Assembly (NCBI GenBank): GCA_903878115.1
Contig: CAIRGO010000269.1
Coordinates: forward strand, 1-58,939
DNA length: 58,939 nucleotides
Reading direction: 5' to 3'
DNA from: Akkermansiaceae bacterium
GTDB taxonomy: Bacteria > Verrucomicrobiota > Verrucomicrobiia > Verrucomicrobiales > Akkermansiaceae
Shown here: piece by piece, positions 43,412 to 52,412 of the stretch
Layout of the letters: the number at the start of each line of letters is the position of its first letter
Numbering within the stretch: position 1 is the stretch's first letter
Notes under the pieces: generated by a model
What the model was told of the DNA's origin: nothing
The model's database searches: none
The model's input: the letters and a program-made list of their open reading frames with translations, nothing else
Program-made: the position numbers and the translations under genes

Positions 43412-44356
43412 ATGAAATTTCTGATCAAATGTAGCGAATGGTTTCCTTTGTGGATTGTGCTCGGTTGTTTATGGGCTTGGCTGTCTCCCCAAGATTGGAT
43501 TTGGTTTAAGCCGTTTGTGCCGCGTGGCCTTGGTGTAATTATGTTAGGTATGGGCATGACCCTCAGATTCGCTGATTTTGCAGATATTATGAAGCAACCT
43601 AAGCTCATCGCACTCGGCGTGGGCGCGCAGTTTTTGATCATGCCATTAGCGGCCTATGTCTCGGCTAAATTCTTTGCTCTGCCCGCAGATCTAGCGTTGG
43701 GGTTGATCTTAGTCGGTTGCTGCCCGGGCGGCACCGCTTCTAACGTGATTTGTTACTTAGCGCGGGCGAATGTTGCCTTGAGCGTCCTTCTTACTATGTG
43801 CTCTACCTTCATCGCGGTGGTGATGACTCCTATTCTAACAAAATTGCTAGCTGGCCAGTTTATGGAGATCAATGCATGGGATTTGTTTCGCTCGATGATT
43901 GAGGTGGTATTGATTCCATTGTTGTTGGGATTATTGATCAATACTTTAGTTGATCGCTTACGGAATAAGGATAAAGTAAGAGAAATCGTTGGTGTGGTCG
44001 GGCCTCTGTTAAGCGTAGCGCTCATTGTTCTCGTCGTGGGCAGCATTGTGGCCAGCGGAAAAAAGGAAATTGCACTGGCTGGTTATACTTTATTCGCCGC
44101 CGTGTTCGCCTTGCACGCGTTGGGATTCGGATTGGGATATCTGATGTCAAAAGCCTTTGGTTGTTCCCTAGCAGTGTGCCGCACCGTCTCCGTAGAAGTG
44201 GGCATGCAAATCAGCGGGCTAGGCGCATCGCTGGCGCAGAAACATTTCGCCTCATTGTCCATGGCTCCTATACCTGCCGCGATCTCTGCTGTTTTCCATT
44301 GCTTAATCGGAAGTTTTCTTGCTTGGATTTGGAGCAAGAATACTGATAAACTATGA
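43412..44356 (+). CDS. bile acid:sodium symporter family (BASS) transporter
   Basis: A 314-residue membrane protein with about ten spans. GLILVGCCPGGTASNVICYLARAN is the family hallmark (shown here in part as GCCPGGTASN), and CRTVSVEVGMQISGLG matches the second conserved crossing region. Bacterial members carry organic anions such as pantoate, pyruvate or keto acids with sodium. The substrate is not known. It is 15 bp after the S9 peptidase gene. Confidence 0.9.
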   Translation: MKFLIKCSEWFPLWIVLGCLWAWLSPQDWIWFKPFVPRGLGVIMLGMGMTLRFADFADIMKQPKLIALGVGAQFLIMPLAAYVSAKFFALPADLALGLILVGCCPGGTASNVICYLARANVALSVLLTMCSTFIAVVMTPILTKLLAGQFMEINAWDLFRSMIEVVLIPLLLGLLINTLVDRLRNKDKVREIVGVVGPLLSVALIVLVVGSIVASGKKEIALAGYTLFAAVFALHALGFGLGYLMSKAFGCSLAVCRTVSVEVGMQISGLGASLAQKHFASLSMAPIPAAISAVFHCLIGSFLAWIWSKNTDKL

Positions 44357-44383
44357 ATATAGTAGTTTGTTTTTCCTTGGAAA

Positions 44384-45133
44384 TTAATGTTTTTTCACGA
44401 AGCTTCTAACGCTAATTTTGTCCCATAAGGTGCGATCTCGCGCCGAATTAAAATGTCCTTTCCAATGTTGAAGCGCTGAACGGTGCAAAAGTTGGTTGCC
44501 ACCGCAAAGAGTTTCATTGAGACCGTCAGGCGTGCGCACTTCTTTACATTGGGAAAAAGTGCTGCGGAATAGTTTGCGGATGTTGCTTTGTAGGGTGCGG
44601 TGTCCCTTACCGCGGATCAGATTGGTTAGTAAAACGCCATCTGGCTTTAGCAGTTTTTTCAGATCATTGATCGCTTGTTGATCCCATGTGCCAGGGCGAA
44701 AAACATCTGCGGCACCAGCGAGATAGACGTCGTCGATGACGACATCATAGCGCTTGCTGCACGATTGTATCCATTCGTAAGCATCGGCGATGTGAATCTC
44801 GCAACCCAAGTCATCGAGATGCATGTGGCGTATTGCCAAGTTGACCACTTCTCCATCAATATCAACGGCCGTAAGTTCGGCGCTAGGTAGCAAATGCCGA
44901 AGCGCATGGAATGTAGTGCCGCCAGCTAGACCTAACATTAAGATTGATTTCGGTAGTCCGGAGGGATGCAGCAACGTGGCGGCGATCATATTATCCCATG
45001 CTAAGCCTGTGAGAAAACGTTGCTGATGCCACCAAGCATGCACGGCTTTTTCTACACGAAATTCCACTTGCATCGCGGATTTCCACACTTCGATGCGTTG
45101 ATAGGCGGTCTGAACTGTTTCAATGCGATGCAT
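44384..45133 (-). CDS. spermidine synthase-like methyltransferase-fold protein
   Basis: A 249-residue Rossmann-fold protein. ILMLGLAGGTTFHAL is the glycine loop, LTAVDIDGEVV the acidic strand, and DVVIDDVYLAG the third conserved block, following spermidine/putrescine aminopropyltransferase-type proteins. It lacks the N-terminal beta domain of full spermidine synthases. Whether it makes polyamines or acts as a plain methyltransferase is undecided. It is convergent with the BASS gene. Confidence 0.78.
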   Translation of the reverse strand: MHRIETVQTAYQRIEVWKSAMQVEFRVEKAVHAWWHQQRFLTGLAWDNMIAATLLHPSGLPKSILMLGLAGGTTFHALRHLLPSAELTAVDIDGEVVNLAIRHMHLDDLGCEIHIADAYEWIQSCSKRYDVVIDDVYLAGAADVFRPGTWDQQAINDLKKLLKPDGVLLTNLIRGKGHRTLQSNIRKLFRSTFSQCKEVRTPDGLNETLCGGNQLLHRSALQHWKGHFNSARDRTLWDKISVRSFVKKH

Positions 45134-45252
45134 GAATAATCTTTGCGTAAATCACGGCTTATGGGAATCAAAATGATTGCCAACAATCGAGGGAAATCCA
45201 TTGACCGCGATGATTTTCTCTCCATGCTTCTTGTGAACAGCGGTGTTACAGA

Positions 45253-45750
45253 ATGGCAATTCCTAAAAAAATACAATCACCTGAAAAAGAAATGCGTTTT
45301 ACCCGTGCGGCACAGGGACGCTTGTTTTTGGTTGTAGCTGCTGTTATGATTGCTATTTCGTTTGGTCTATGGGTTCTTGCTACTCAGGGGACTGAGTTTG
45401 AGGCTCCGCGTCTAGAAGGCTATGCGTGTACGGCACTGCTGCCGTGGCCCGTGATCTTTTTGCTGCTGCGCTTGGCAGTGCGTTGCATTCGTCACGCCTA
45501 CTTGATTTTTACCCCACTGGGGATTGAGATTTTCCCGCTTTTTCGACCTGAAAAACACATGACGTTGATTACCTGGCAGGAGATTTTTCTGGTAGACGTT
45601 GATCTGCCGACACAGCGCATGCTGCTTCATCACAATGCCGAAAAAACCTCTGGCATCGTTCTGAGTCTTCGTCCTATACTTCCCGCCCAGCAGCGCTTAT
45701 TGGCTCACGCTATGCAGACACTCATGCAAAAACGTGCTGCTGCTTGTTAG
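45253..45750 (+). CDS. hypothetical two-span membrane protein
   Basis: A 165-residue protein with two membrane helices (about residues 22-45 and 60-80) followed by a soluble domain of about 85 residues that resembles the PH-like fold of bacterial membrane-associated proteins (YLIFTPLGIEIFPLF, ITWQEIFLVDVD). The start may be at 45253 or at 45292 (MRFTRAAQG), which has AAAGAA just upstream. It overlaps the frame of the next gene slightly (45744-45750). Confidence 0.68.
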   Translation: MAIPKKIQSPEKEMRFTRAAQGRLFLVVAAVMIAISFGLWVLATQGTEFEAPRLEGYACTALLPWPVIFLLLRLAVRCIRHAYLIFTPLGIEIFPLFRPEKHMTLITWQEIFLVDVDLPTQRMLLHHNAEKTSGIVLSLRPILPAQQRLLAHAMQTLMQKRAAAC

Positions 45751-45767
45751 TTTATCTTTATTCTGTT

Positions 45768-46283
45768 ATGCGAGCTCCATCTTTACAAATTCTTTCTGTC
45801 GAAAATACCTTTGGCGTCAATGGCTGGCACTGTGAACTTCTTGAAGGTCGCGATGTCATCCGTGCTCAGTTTAATGCTCATCATACGCGCATTGTCCTTC
45901 ACGCTCAATCCTACACTCCGATCAATGCTCTCTCGGTCGTGGGTGAATGCCCTCTGCGGATTTCTGAAGATCATCAGGCGGCCATTTTAGAGTTGCTCAA
46001 TCGCGCGAATAAGAATCTGAACCTAGGATCTTTTGAATTCGATATTGATCGTCAGCAACTGTGTTTTCGCATTACTAACATGTTCGAGCGTGAAAAATAT
46101 GACGCTGATATCGTAACTTCTATGGTGCATTGTGCCATTGCCGAATTGGATCGGATTACTCCGTATGCAGCGATTGTGCAGCGCACTCGTGCCGATTTGT
46201 TAGATGATCTCGATCTAGTGCGTTTGTTAGAACGCGAGGACTTAATTCCTCCTGTGCCAGGTGACGACGATGATTTACCTTAA
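45768..46283 (+). CDS. YbjN-domain protein
   Basis: A 171-residue cytosolic protein. The block LLNRANKNLNLGSFEFDIDRQQLCFRI resembles YbjN/T3SS-chaperone-like domains, which have an alpha-beta layout, followed by a helical region and an acidic tail ending PGDDDDLP. The domain's role is uncertain. The start at 45768 (MRAPSL) is chosen over the frame start at 45744, which overlaps the upstream gene. Confidence 0.6.
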   Translation: MRAPSLQILSVENTFGVNGWHCELLEGRDVIRAQFNAHHTRIVLHAQSYTPINALSVVGECPLRISEDHQAAILELLNRANKNLNLGSFEFDIDRQQLCFRITNMFEREKYDADIVTSMVHCAIAELDRITPYAAIVQRTRADLLDDLDLVRLLEREDLIPPVPGDDDDLP

Positions 46284-46349
46284 GCCACAAGATCATTCTG
46301 ACTTAATTTGGATTGTTTTTCTGGTGATGATCTGATTCACTGTGCGGGT

Positions 46350-47228
46350 ATGAATTTGACACATTCCACTGCAAAGGCCGAGGCCTTGATCGAAGCGCTG
46401 CCGTATTTGCAGGCGTTTCGTGGGAAGACTGTATTGGTGAAAATGGGAGGCTCGGCAATGGAGGATCCTGAGTTGGTCGCCAAAGTGATGCGCGATATCG
46501 TTTTTCTTGAAGTCGCTGGAATTAATCCGATTGTCGTTCATGGCGGTGGCAAGGCCATCTCAGCCGCGATGAATTCGGCTGGCTTAGAAGCGAAATTTGT
46601 CGGTGGTTTTCGGGTCACGACCGATGAGGCCATTTCGATTGTAGAAAATGTTCTTTCGGAAGAAATCAATCCGAATTTGGTGCGAATGATTCGTGAGTTC
46701 GGAGGAAAAGCAGTCGGTATTCCTGGCACTGATGTATTTCTCGGAGAGAAAATGAAAGTGACCGACAAAGAAGGCAATCGTGTTGATATTGGCCGTGTCG
46801 GTGAAGTAGTTGGTTGTCAACTCGGCCGCATGGAGTCTGCGCATAATGCTGGCATCGTGCCGGTGATTTCTCCCTTGGCGGCGGAACTTTCCACTGGTAG
46901 GCCGCTCAATATCAATGCTGACTTAGCAGCTGCGGCTCTCGCGAAAGAATTGCGCGTGGCGAAATTGGTCTATCTATCGGATGTTCCCGGCTTGATGAGA
47001 GATCCTTCCGATCCATCGACCTTAATCAAATCAGTCAATCGCGCGCAGGCCGATGCGATGATCGCCGATGGGACAATTTCTGGGGGCATGATCCCGAAAA
47101 TCAAGAGTGCGCTCGATGCATTAAACGCTGGTGTTCGCAAAGTTCACTTTATTGATGGTCGCTTGCCACATGCGCTGTTGTTAGAAATTTTCACCGAGTC
47201 AGGTATCGGCACCGAGATCTCGCGCTAA
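46350..47228 (+). CDS. argB: acetylglutamate kinase
   Basis: Second step of arginine synthesis, phosphorylating N-acetylglutamate. The 292-residue chain has the phosphate-binding VKMGGSAM, HGGGKAISAAM, a VYLSDVPGLM nucleotide segment and SGGMIPKIKSAL. The N-terminal extension of about 20 residues before the core is typical of arginine-sensitive hexameric enzymes, though feedback inhibition is not proven. No other arg gene is in the window. The ATG at 46350 is chosen over 46308. Confidence 0.96.
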   Translation: MNLTHSTAKAEALIEALPYLQAFRGKTVLVKMGGSAMEDPELVAKVMRDIVFLEVAGINPIVVHGGGKAISAAMNSAGLEAKFVGGFRVTTDEAISIVENVLSEEINPNLVRMIREFGGKAVGIPGTDVFLGEKMKVTDKEGNRVDIGRVGEVVGCQLGRMESAHNAGIVPVISPLAAELSTGRPLNINADLAAAALAKELRVAKLVYLSDVPGLMRDPSDPSTLIKSVNRAQADAMIADGTISGGMIPKIKSALDALNAGVRKVHFIDGRLPHALLLEIFTESGIGTEISR

Positions 47229-47436
47229 CTACTATCGCCTACCATCCATGATGGTACGTAAACTGCAAGGAATTTGCTGCGTCGATATGGGCCGAGGGAT
47301 GTGTCTGCGATGTTGTCGGCTTAACCACCAAATCTGGATTGTAAAGCCTGAGATTATCGACCCCAACTATTTCCAATTATGAATGACAGAGCGATAGATC
47401 TAAATAAAAGCATAAGTATGACTCGATCGACAGAAT

Positions 47437-48660
47437 ATGATCGTCAATCCATCAAGCTTATCTAACACCGAAGCGAGTGTGACTCCCGCCTTACCCCAAC
47501 GTCTGTCATCGATGGACGCTTATCGCGGTTTGGTCATGCTGCTGATGATGGCTGAGGTGATACAATTTTCGAAAGTCGCGCAGGCGTTACCCGGTAGCAA
47601 GTTTTGGAGTTTTCTCGACTGGCATCAATCCCACGTTGATTGGGTCGGTTGCTCGTTGCACGATCTGATTCAACCTTCCTTTTCGTTCCTCGTCGGCGTG
47701 GCCTTGCCTTTCTCGCTGGCTCGCCGCACGGCAGAGGGTCAACCACAATGGCACCGCACCGTGCATGCATTTGGGCGAGCGCTGATCTTGGTACTGCTCG
47801 GCGTGATCCTGCGCTCGAACGAGTGGCCTCACACCAACTGGACTTTTGAAGATACGCTGACCCAAATCGGCCTAGGGTATGGCTTTCTCTATATCATTGG
47901 AATGCGTTCGTTGCGCGTGCAGTGGATCGCATTGGTCGTCATTCTGGTGGGCTACTGGCTCGCCTTCGCCACCCACCCCTTGCCAGGGCCTGACTTTGAC
48001 TGGAGCAAAGCCGGAGTAAAATCGGACTCGCCGCATCATCTAACTGGTTTTGCCGCTCACTGGAATCTCAATACCAATTTCGCATGGAGATTCGATACCT
48101 GGTTCATGAATCTATTCCCTAGGGCAAAGGACTTCACCAACAACCGTGGCGGTTACTCCACGCTCAATTTTATCCCTACCTTGGGCACCATGATTCTCGG
48201 GTTGCTTGCGGGCGGTGTGCTACGAAGCAACCGTTCGTCATTGCAGAAAATTCAATGGTTGGTTTGTGCCGGGCTGATCGGCCTTACCAGCGGCTGGCTG
48301 TTGGGTGCCGCAGGCATCTGCCCAGTGGTGAAGAAAATCTGGACACCCAGCTGGGTTCTGTTCAGCGGCGGTTGGTGCTTTCTGATTCTCGCTGGATTCT
48401 ATCTGGTCATGGACGTGTGGAATCGCCGGGCATGGGCATTTTTCATGATGGTCGTGGGGATGAATTCGATCGCCGCCTACCTCATCGCCCATTTGTTCGT
48501 GTCGTTCATCCAAAACGCGCTACCACGACACTTCGGAAACAGCTGGTTCACATTCGCTGGAAAACCCTATGAGCCATTTCTGTTAGGCGTGGGTGTGTTG
48601 GCGGTCGAGTGGCTGATTCTCTGGTGGATGTATCGTAAAAAAATCTTCATCCGGATCTGA
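47437..48660 (+). CDS. DUF5009/HGSNAT-like membrane acyltransferase
   Basis: A 407-residue multi-span membrane protein with RLSSMDAYRGLVMLLMM at the start, as in heparan-alpha-glucosaminide N-acetyltransferase-like and DUF5009 families. His and Asp residues follow in HQSHVDWVGCSLHDLIQPSF. About ten hydrophobic segments are present. It likely moves an acetyl group across the membrane onto a sugar. It is the first gene of the G+C-rich island and precedes a degraded sialate O-acetylesterase remnant. Confidence 0.84.
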   Translation: MIVNPSSLSNTEASVTPALPQRLSSMDAYRGLVMLLMMAEVIQFSKVAQALPGSKFWSFLDWHQSHVDWVGCSLHDLIQPSFSFLVGVALPFSLARRTAEGQPQWHRTVHAFGRALILVLLGVILRSNEWPHTNWTFEDTLTQIGLGYGFLYIIGMRSLRVQWIALVVILVGYWLAFATHPLPGPDFDWSKAGVKSDSPHHLTGFAAHWNLNTNFAWRFDTWFMNLFPRAKDFTNNRGGYSTLNFIPTLGTMILGLLAGGVLRSNRSSLQKIQWLVCAGLIGLTSGWLLGAAGICPVVKKIWTPSWVLFSGGWCFLILAGFYLVMDVWNRRAWAFFMMVVGMNSIAAYLIAHLFVSFIQNALPRHFGNSWFTFAGKPYEPFLLGVGVLAVEWLILWWMYRKKIFIRI

Positions 48661-48789
48661 ATCGAGGGCTTGGTCTGAATGGTTTCGATCTTGTTAGTAT
48701 CCGCGATGGGGAGGGCCAAGAAATTGTCTTCGTTACCCCATCTCAACTGGCTCGGCTGTAGCGGCAAGTATCGCCCCGGCAATGAATGC

Positions 48790-48882
48790 AACAAAGGGTA
48801 TGCGTGGGTCTCAAATCCCGCGGGCGCGATTCTGGTGAATGGCGAGCGTTTACCAGCATCGCTGTTTCGCACGGATGACTAG
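48790..48882 (+). pseudogene. remnant of a sialate O-acetylesterase C-terminus
   Basis: Translation of this stretch gives GYAWVSNPAGAI followed by NGERLPASLFRTDD, matching the C-terminal end of sialate O-acetylesterases (compare the intact homologue in this island, AVRYASSNLPVGG and ELPAFPFRSDNW). No upstream part is in frame and no start is plausible. The coding remains are on the opposite strand from the intact gene, so this is a separate copy left from a deletion or rearrangement. Confidence 0.58.
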
Positions 48883-48997
48883 ACGCTGATGACGGAACCA
48901 TCAGAGAATCCGCCCGCCGGTTTTGGAATCAGGAGCCACGTCCGCAATCGTGCCCTGACTCTTGTTGTCTTCCGCCGCTCACAACCTTTGTCCTCCT

Positions 48998-50611
48998 CTA
49001 GATCGCCCTGGGAAACTGGATTTTTTTTCCGTCCAACTGGATTTCTTTCAATTTTCCATTAAGGGTGACTCGCACTTTTTCCACGGCTTTGGCCGGGTCG
49101 ATCCAATAGTTCTTTTCATCACAGCCAAATTTCCAGCAATTGCCGAGATGCCAGAAGGGCATGGACGCTTCTTTGATAGAAGCAGGGATTTTCGGGTTCC
49201 AGTTGATTGTGCCATCAATGGTATCGTCAACCCCGAAAAGTCCTTTGGCGGTGCACCATAATAAGCCACCGGCGTGTTCGAGATAGTTGCCTTGACCGCT
49301 TGTTCCGCGCTGTGCCTTGCCATCCATGTCGAGGCATTCGGTTAGGGTTCCGGAATCGGAAACGACCTTGGCATACTTGTTGATGAGGTTGAAGGCATGT
49401 TCCTCTTGCCCCGTGCGATAGCGTGCCAAAATATCACCCGAGCCCAGCCTGCCAAACCAGGTGAATTGCCTGAGTTCGGGGCGTTTGGTATCGGCGTATT
49501 TTCCCCCATGAAGATAACGTGGGTCTTCTTCTCCGGGCTTGATCGGAGCGCACCAACGCAATGGCATGCCTTCAAAGATTTCAGGTTCAGCATCAATTCG
49601 GCCAAATATTTTTGACGCCTGTTGTTCGGAAGAGAAGCCGAAGGCGATGGGCCAAATCTGCGAATCGCACCAAAAACGACCGACTTTTTCGCCTTGAAAA
49701 TTCAGGTTGTCCCAATACGCATCGCCATTCCAGAAATGCTTCGTGAGCACCTGTTGCTGGCGATTCATTCTCTCCTCACAAAGTTCTTTGGCGGGCAAAT
49801 CGCCAAGAATTCCGAAAATCCGCGCGCAACCACGCAGCGCATGGGCATACCAAGTGTGATACACACAGGTGGAACCTTCCATGCGTTCCGGACACCAGTC
49901 CACCCAATCGGCTCCTTCGGAATACTGCCAGTCATCGGGATCGACCTGAGTGACGATGCCTTGTGCATCGGTGCGACTTTCAATATAACCCAGGCAGTGT
50001 TTCAGCGGTTCATGGTGAAATGTTAGCATCTTTTTGTCACCCGTGGAAAGGTAAAGTTCCCAAACCCAGATCAGGTAAACCACTTGGCTAAACACACGCC
50101 CTGCGCCGGCTAACATATCTTCATTGATGAAAAACTTGCCATTGCGACGCATGTTTCGTGGCAAAAAATTCATGTGCCCGATGAATGTATCCAAATAATC
50201 CCTGTTTTCCATGAACCTGCTGCCAAGCATACCGAACGTTAAATCAGGGCTCATGCACAGGGCCACCGGAAAACCGTTAGGCGAGACAGTCATCCGATAA
50301 CCGGAATCATTGGTGCGACTCAACATGTCCTTCACTCGATTGGGCGCATAGGTATTCGCCGCAAGTTGCATGGCATTGCGCAGGTGCGACGGACCTCCAA
50401 AAACAATCGATGACTCTTTGTTGTCGATATTTTTTTCAGCGGCTTCAGCGACTGCATTTTCGGCGACTGCTTTGTGATAGCTCATGCCAAGAGCCCCGAA
50501 TGTGCCGGCCCATAGTCCCGTTTTAAGAAAATTTCTGCGCTCGAGATTAATGCTTTTGCCTGGGGGAGGAGTGGATCCCGTTAGGCTTTGATCCGGCTCA
50601 CTTTCTTTCAT
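48998..50611 (-). CDS. TAT-exported six-hairpin glycosidase
   Basis: A 537-residue protein. The N-terminal ERRNFLKTGLWAG is a twin-arginine signal followed by a hydrophobic core. The rest resembles an (alpha/alpha)6 six-hairpin glycosidase: VVYLIWVWELYLSTGDKKML, DWQYSEGADWVDW, WYAHALRGCARIFG and NYLEHAGGLLWCTAKGLFG. It is related to GH15/GH63/GH78-like and MGH1-type fold proteins; the family cannot be pinned down. The ATG at 50611 is chosen to leave 10 bp after the esterase stop. It is probably co-transcribed with the esterase upstream. Confidence 0.76.
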   Translation of the reverse strand: MKESEPDQSLTGSTPPPGKSINLERRNFLKTGLWAGTFGALGMSYHKAVAENAVAEAAEKNIDNKESSIVFGGPSHLRNAMQLAANTYAPNRVKDMLSRTNDSGYRMTVSPNGFPVALCMSPDLTFGMLGSRFMENRDYLDTFIGHMNFLPRNMRRNGKFFINEDMLAGAGRVFSQVVYLIWVWELYLSTGDKKMLTFHHEPLKHCLGYIESRTDAQGIVTQVDPDDWQYSEGADWVDWCPERMEGSTCVYHTWYAHALRGCARIFGILGDLPAKELCEERMNRQQQVLTKHFWNGDAYWDNLNFQGEKVGRFWCDSQIWPIAFGFSSEQQASKIFGRIDAEPEIFEGMPLRWCAPIKPGEEDPRYLHGGKYADTKRPELRQFTWFGRLGSGDILARYRTGQEEHAFNLINKYAKVVSDSGTLTECLDMDGKAQRGTSGQGNYLEHAGGLLWCTAKGLFGVDDTIDGTINWNPKIPASIKEASMPFWHLGNCWKFGCDEKNYWIDPAKAVEKVRVTLNGKLKEIQLDGKKIQFPRAI

Positions 50612-50621
50612 ATTCTGTCGA

Positions 50622-52319
50622 TTACTTGCTTTCCTTGGTTCGCACATAAGACCCCGTTGATTGATGCGGTGTGATCGGCCAATTGTCGGAACGAAACGGG
50701 AACGCGGGCAGCTCGCGGTGATTCATCAGTCCGCCCACCGGCAGGTTGGACGAGGCGTAGCGGACGGCGACAGGGTGAGTCACGTTCTCACTCCAGACGA
50801 TGAGTTGCTCACCTTTTTCTTTGGATTGGGCAATGCGAGCGTGCGCGTTGTGAAAGACTTTGTCCTCGCCTGCCACTACGAATCCGAGATCGGTGTCTTT
50901 GTCGAGATGCAGTCCTTGGCTGCCAACTTTCTTGAAGGTGACAATCGCTTGACCGTTGGCGAACTCGGTGGCGTCGTATACCGGGCCATGCCATGGTAAG
51001 GGCTCGTTTGATCCGGCACTCTTGGCCGCATAGACCTCCGACAATGCCCAGCGGGCTGAACGCTCACCGACGGGTTGTTTGTTGGCCGGGTGGATGTTTC
51101 CATCGGAGTTGGCATCGAAACTCACGATAAGACCAGTATTCGGCGTGTTTTGCCAGACATCGAACTGAACCTCGCGAACGATGTTGCAGTGGTGGTTCAT
51201 GTCGTATTCCATCGTCCGGCGAGTGCTCCATCCGGCGATTTGAATGATGCCAAAGGGCAATGTTGGATCGCCAAATGCCGACCGCCAATCGGAGATCACG
51301 GCGGGAAGAGTGTTGCGATAGGGTTTCCAAGCTTCGCCAAAGGCATTGTTCTCCCCCTGATAAAATAGCGCGCCGCGTATGGTCAGCTTGGTGAACGGTG
51401 CGAGCGAGCCATTGAACATGCCGCCGGGTTGGTGGCCGAGTGCTGGGTCGGTGTAACTATCGGGATTCGGCCGACCCGGTGCACGTGCCCCCTTGGCAAT
51501 GGCGGCGGCACTGTCCTTTTCCCACTGTGCCACATCAGCAGCTAAACGTTTTTGCGCTCCTTCTTCGCGCCCGCCGTCGTTCCATTCCTTGCACTTGTTT
51601 TCAAATGTCGCGATGTCCCCGCGCATCTCGGCGATCCCAGCGAGAGATTTTTTGTTGCACCAATGCTGCGCAAGTGTGCCGCCCCATGAGTTGTCGATGA
51701 TCCCGACGGGGACTTTCAAGTTCCATTGTAGGCGTCGGGCAAAATAGTAACCAACGCTAGTGCAGTTCGCTACTTGCTCGGTGGTGGCGGCGCGCCAGTT
51801 GCCAGTGGGGCTGTTTGCATTTTCCACCGGGAAATCATCCTGCGCTTCGCTGTTAGCGACCTTGGGTAGTCGGATAAAGCGGATCGCTGGATAGTCGGCA
51901 GCTGTTAGATCAATGTCGGCATCCAGTGAGCTGCTCAGTGTGCGTTCCATGTTGCTCTGTCCGCCGCAGACCCATACTTCTCCGATTAAGACATTGTCCA
52001 GCGTGAGCTTTTGCTCCGCTGTTCGCACCACGAGGTTCCCTGGTGTAAACGAGGCGTTCATCGCGTCCAGTTGCACTGTCCATTTCGCTTCAGTCGTAGC
52101 AGTCGCCGATTTCGTCTGTCCCGCAAATTCAATCGTGACCTCCGCTGCGGGCTTCGCCCAACCCCAGACCGTGACGGGTTTTCCCTGCTGCAGCACCATG
52201 CCATTTCCGAAAATATGGGGCAAGCGCAGATCGGTGGTTGGGGCGGCAATACACCATGTGGCAGAGACCGCGAGGGTAATAATGAATGAAACAGGACGGG
52301 TGAAAAACGTAAACTGCAT
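50622..52319 (-). CDS. sialate O-acetylesterase-like SGNH esterase
   Basis: A 565-residue secreted esterase. The signal peptide MQFTFFTRPVSFIITLAVSATW leads to a beta-rich segment (FGNGMVLQQGKPVTVWGWA) and the split SGNH domain: GGQSNM (nucleophile Ser), FYQGENNA, and DGNIHP (Asp-x-x-His). The closing region resembles the degraded copy at 48790. It removes O-acetyl groups from sugars such as sialic acid or xylan. The ATG at 52319 is chosen over 52379. The gene lies between the esterase and the glycosidase, with 10 bp to the latter. Confidence 0.9.
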   Translation of the reverse strand: MQFTFFTRPVSFIITLAVSATWCIAAPTTDLRLPHIFGNGMVLQQGKPVTVWGWAKPAAEVTIEFAGQTKSATATTEAKWTVQLDAMNASFTPGNLVVRTAEQKLTLDNVLIGEVWVCGGQSNMERTLSSSLDADIDLTAADYPAIRFIRLPKVANSEAQDDFPVENANSPTGNWRAATTEQVANCTSVGYYFARRLQWNLKVPVGIIDNSWGGTLAQHWCNKKSLAGIAEMRGDIATFENKCKEWNDGGREEGAQKRLAADVAQWEKDSAAAIAKGARAPGRPNPDSYTDPALGHQPGGMFNGSLAPFTKLTIRGALFYQGENNAFGEAWKPYRNTLPAVISDWRSAFGDPTLPFGIIQIAGWSTRRTMEYDMNHHCNIVREVQFDVWQNTPNTGLIVSFDANSDGNIHPANKQPVGERSARWALSEVYAAKSAGSNEPLPWHGPVYDATEFANGQAIVTFKKVGSQGLHLDKDTDLGFVVAGEDKVFHNAHARIAQSKEKGEQLIVWSENVTHPVAVRYASSNLPVGGLMNHRELPAFPFRSDNWPITPHQSTGSYVRTKESK

Positions 52320-52412
52320 GAGAGAAAAAATCGTTAAATGAGAGGTGGTGCTACGGGCCAGCACTGCCCTTCCTTTCAAGCGTTTCCGTGGAAGCGAATG
52401 CCGCGGTTCGTT

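Noticed and set aside
45143-45337. A 64-residue frame ahead of the small membrane protein
   Set aside because: It overlaps the start of a better-supported gene in another frame and shows no family match.
47240-47256. A perfect 7-bp hairpin after argB as a terminator
   Set aside because: No T run follows on either strand, so it is not called as a terminator.
48679-48882. An independent 67-residue gene
   Set aside because: Only its C-terminal third looks like protein and that part is an esterase remnant, so it is listed as a pseudogene fragment.
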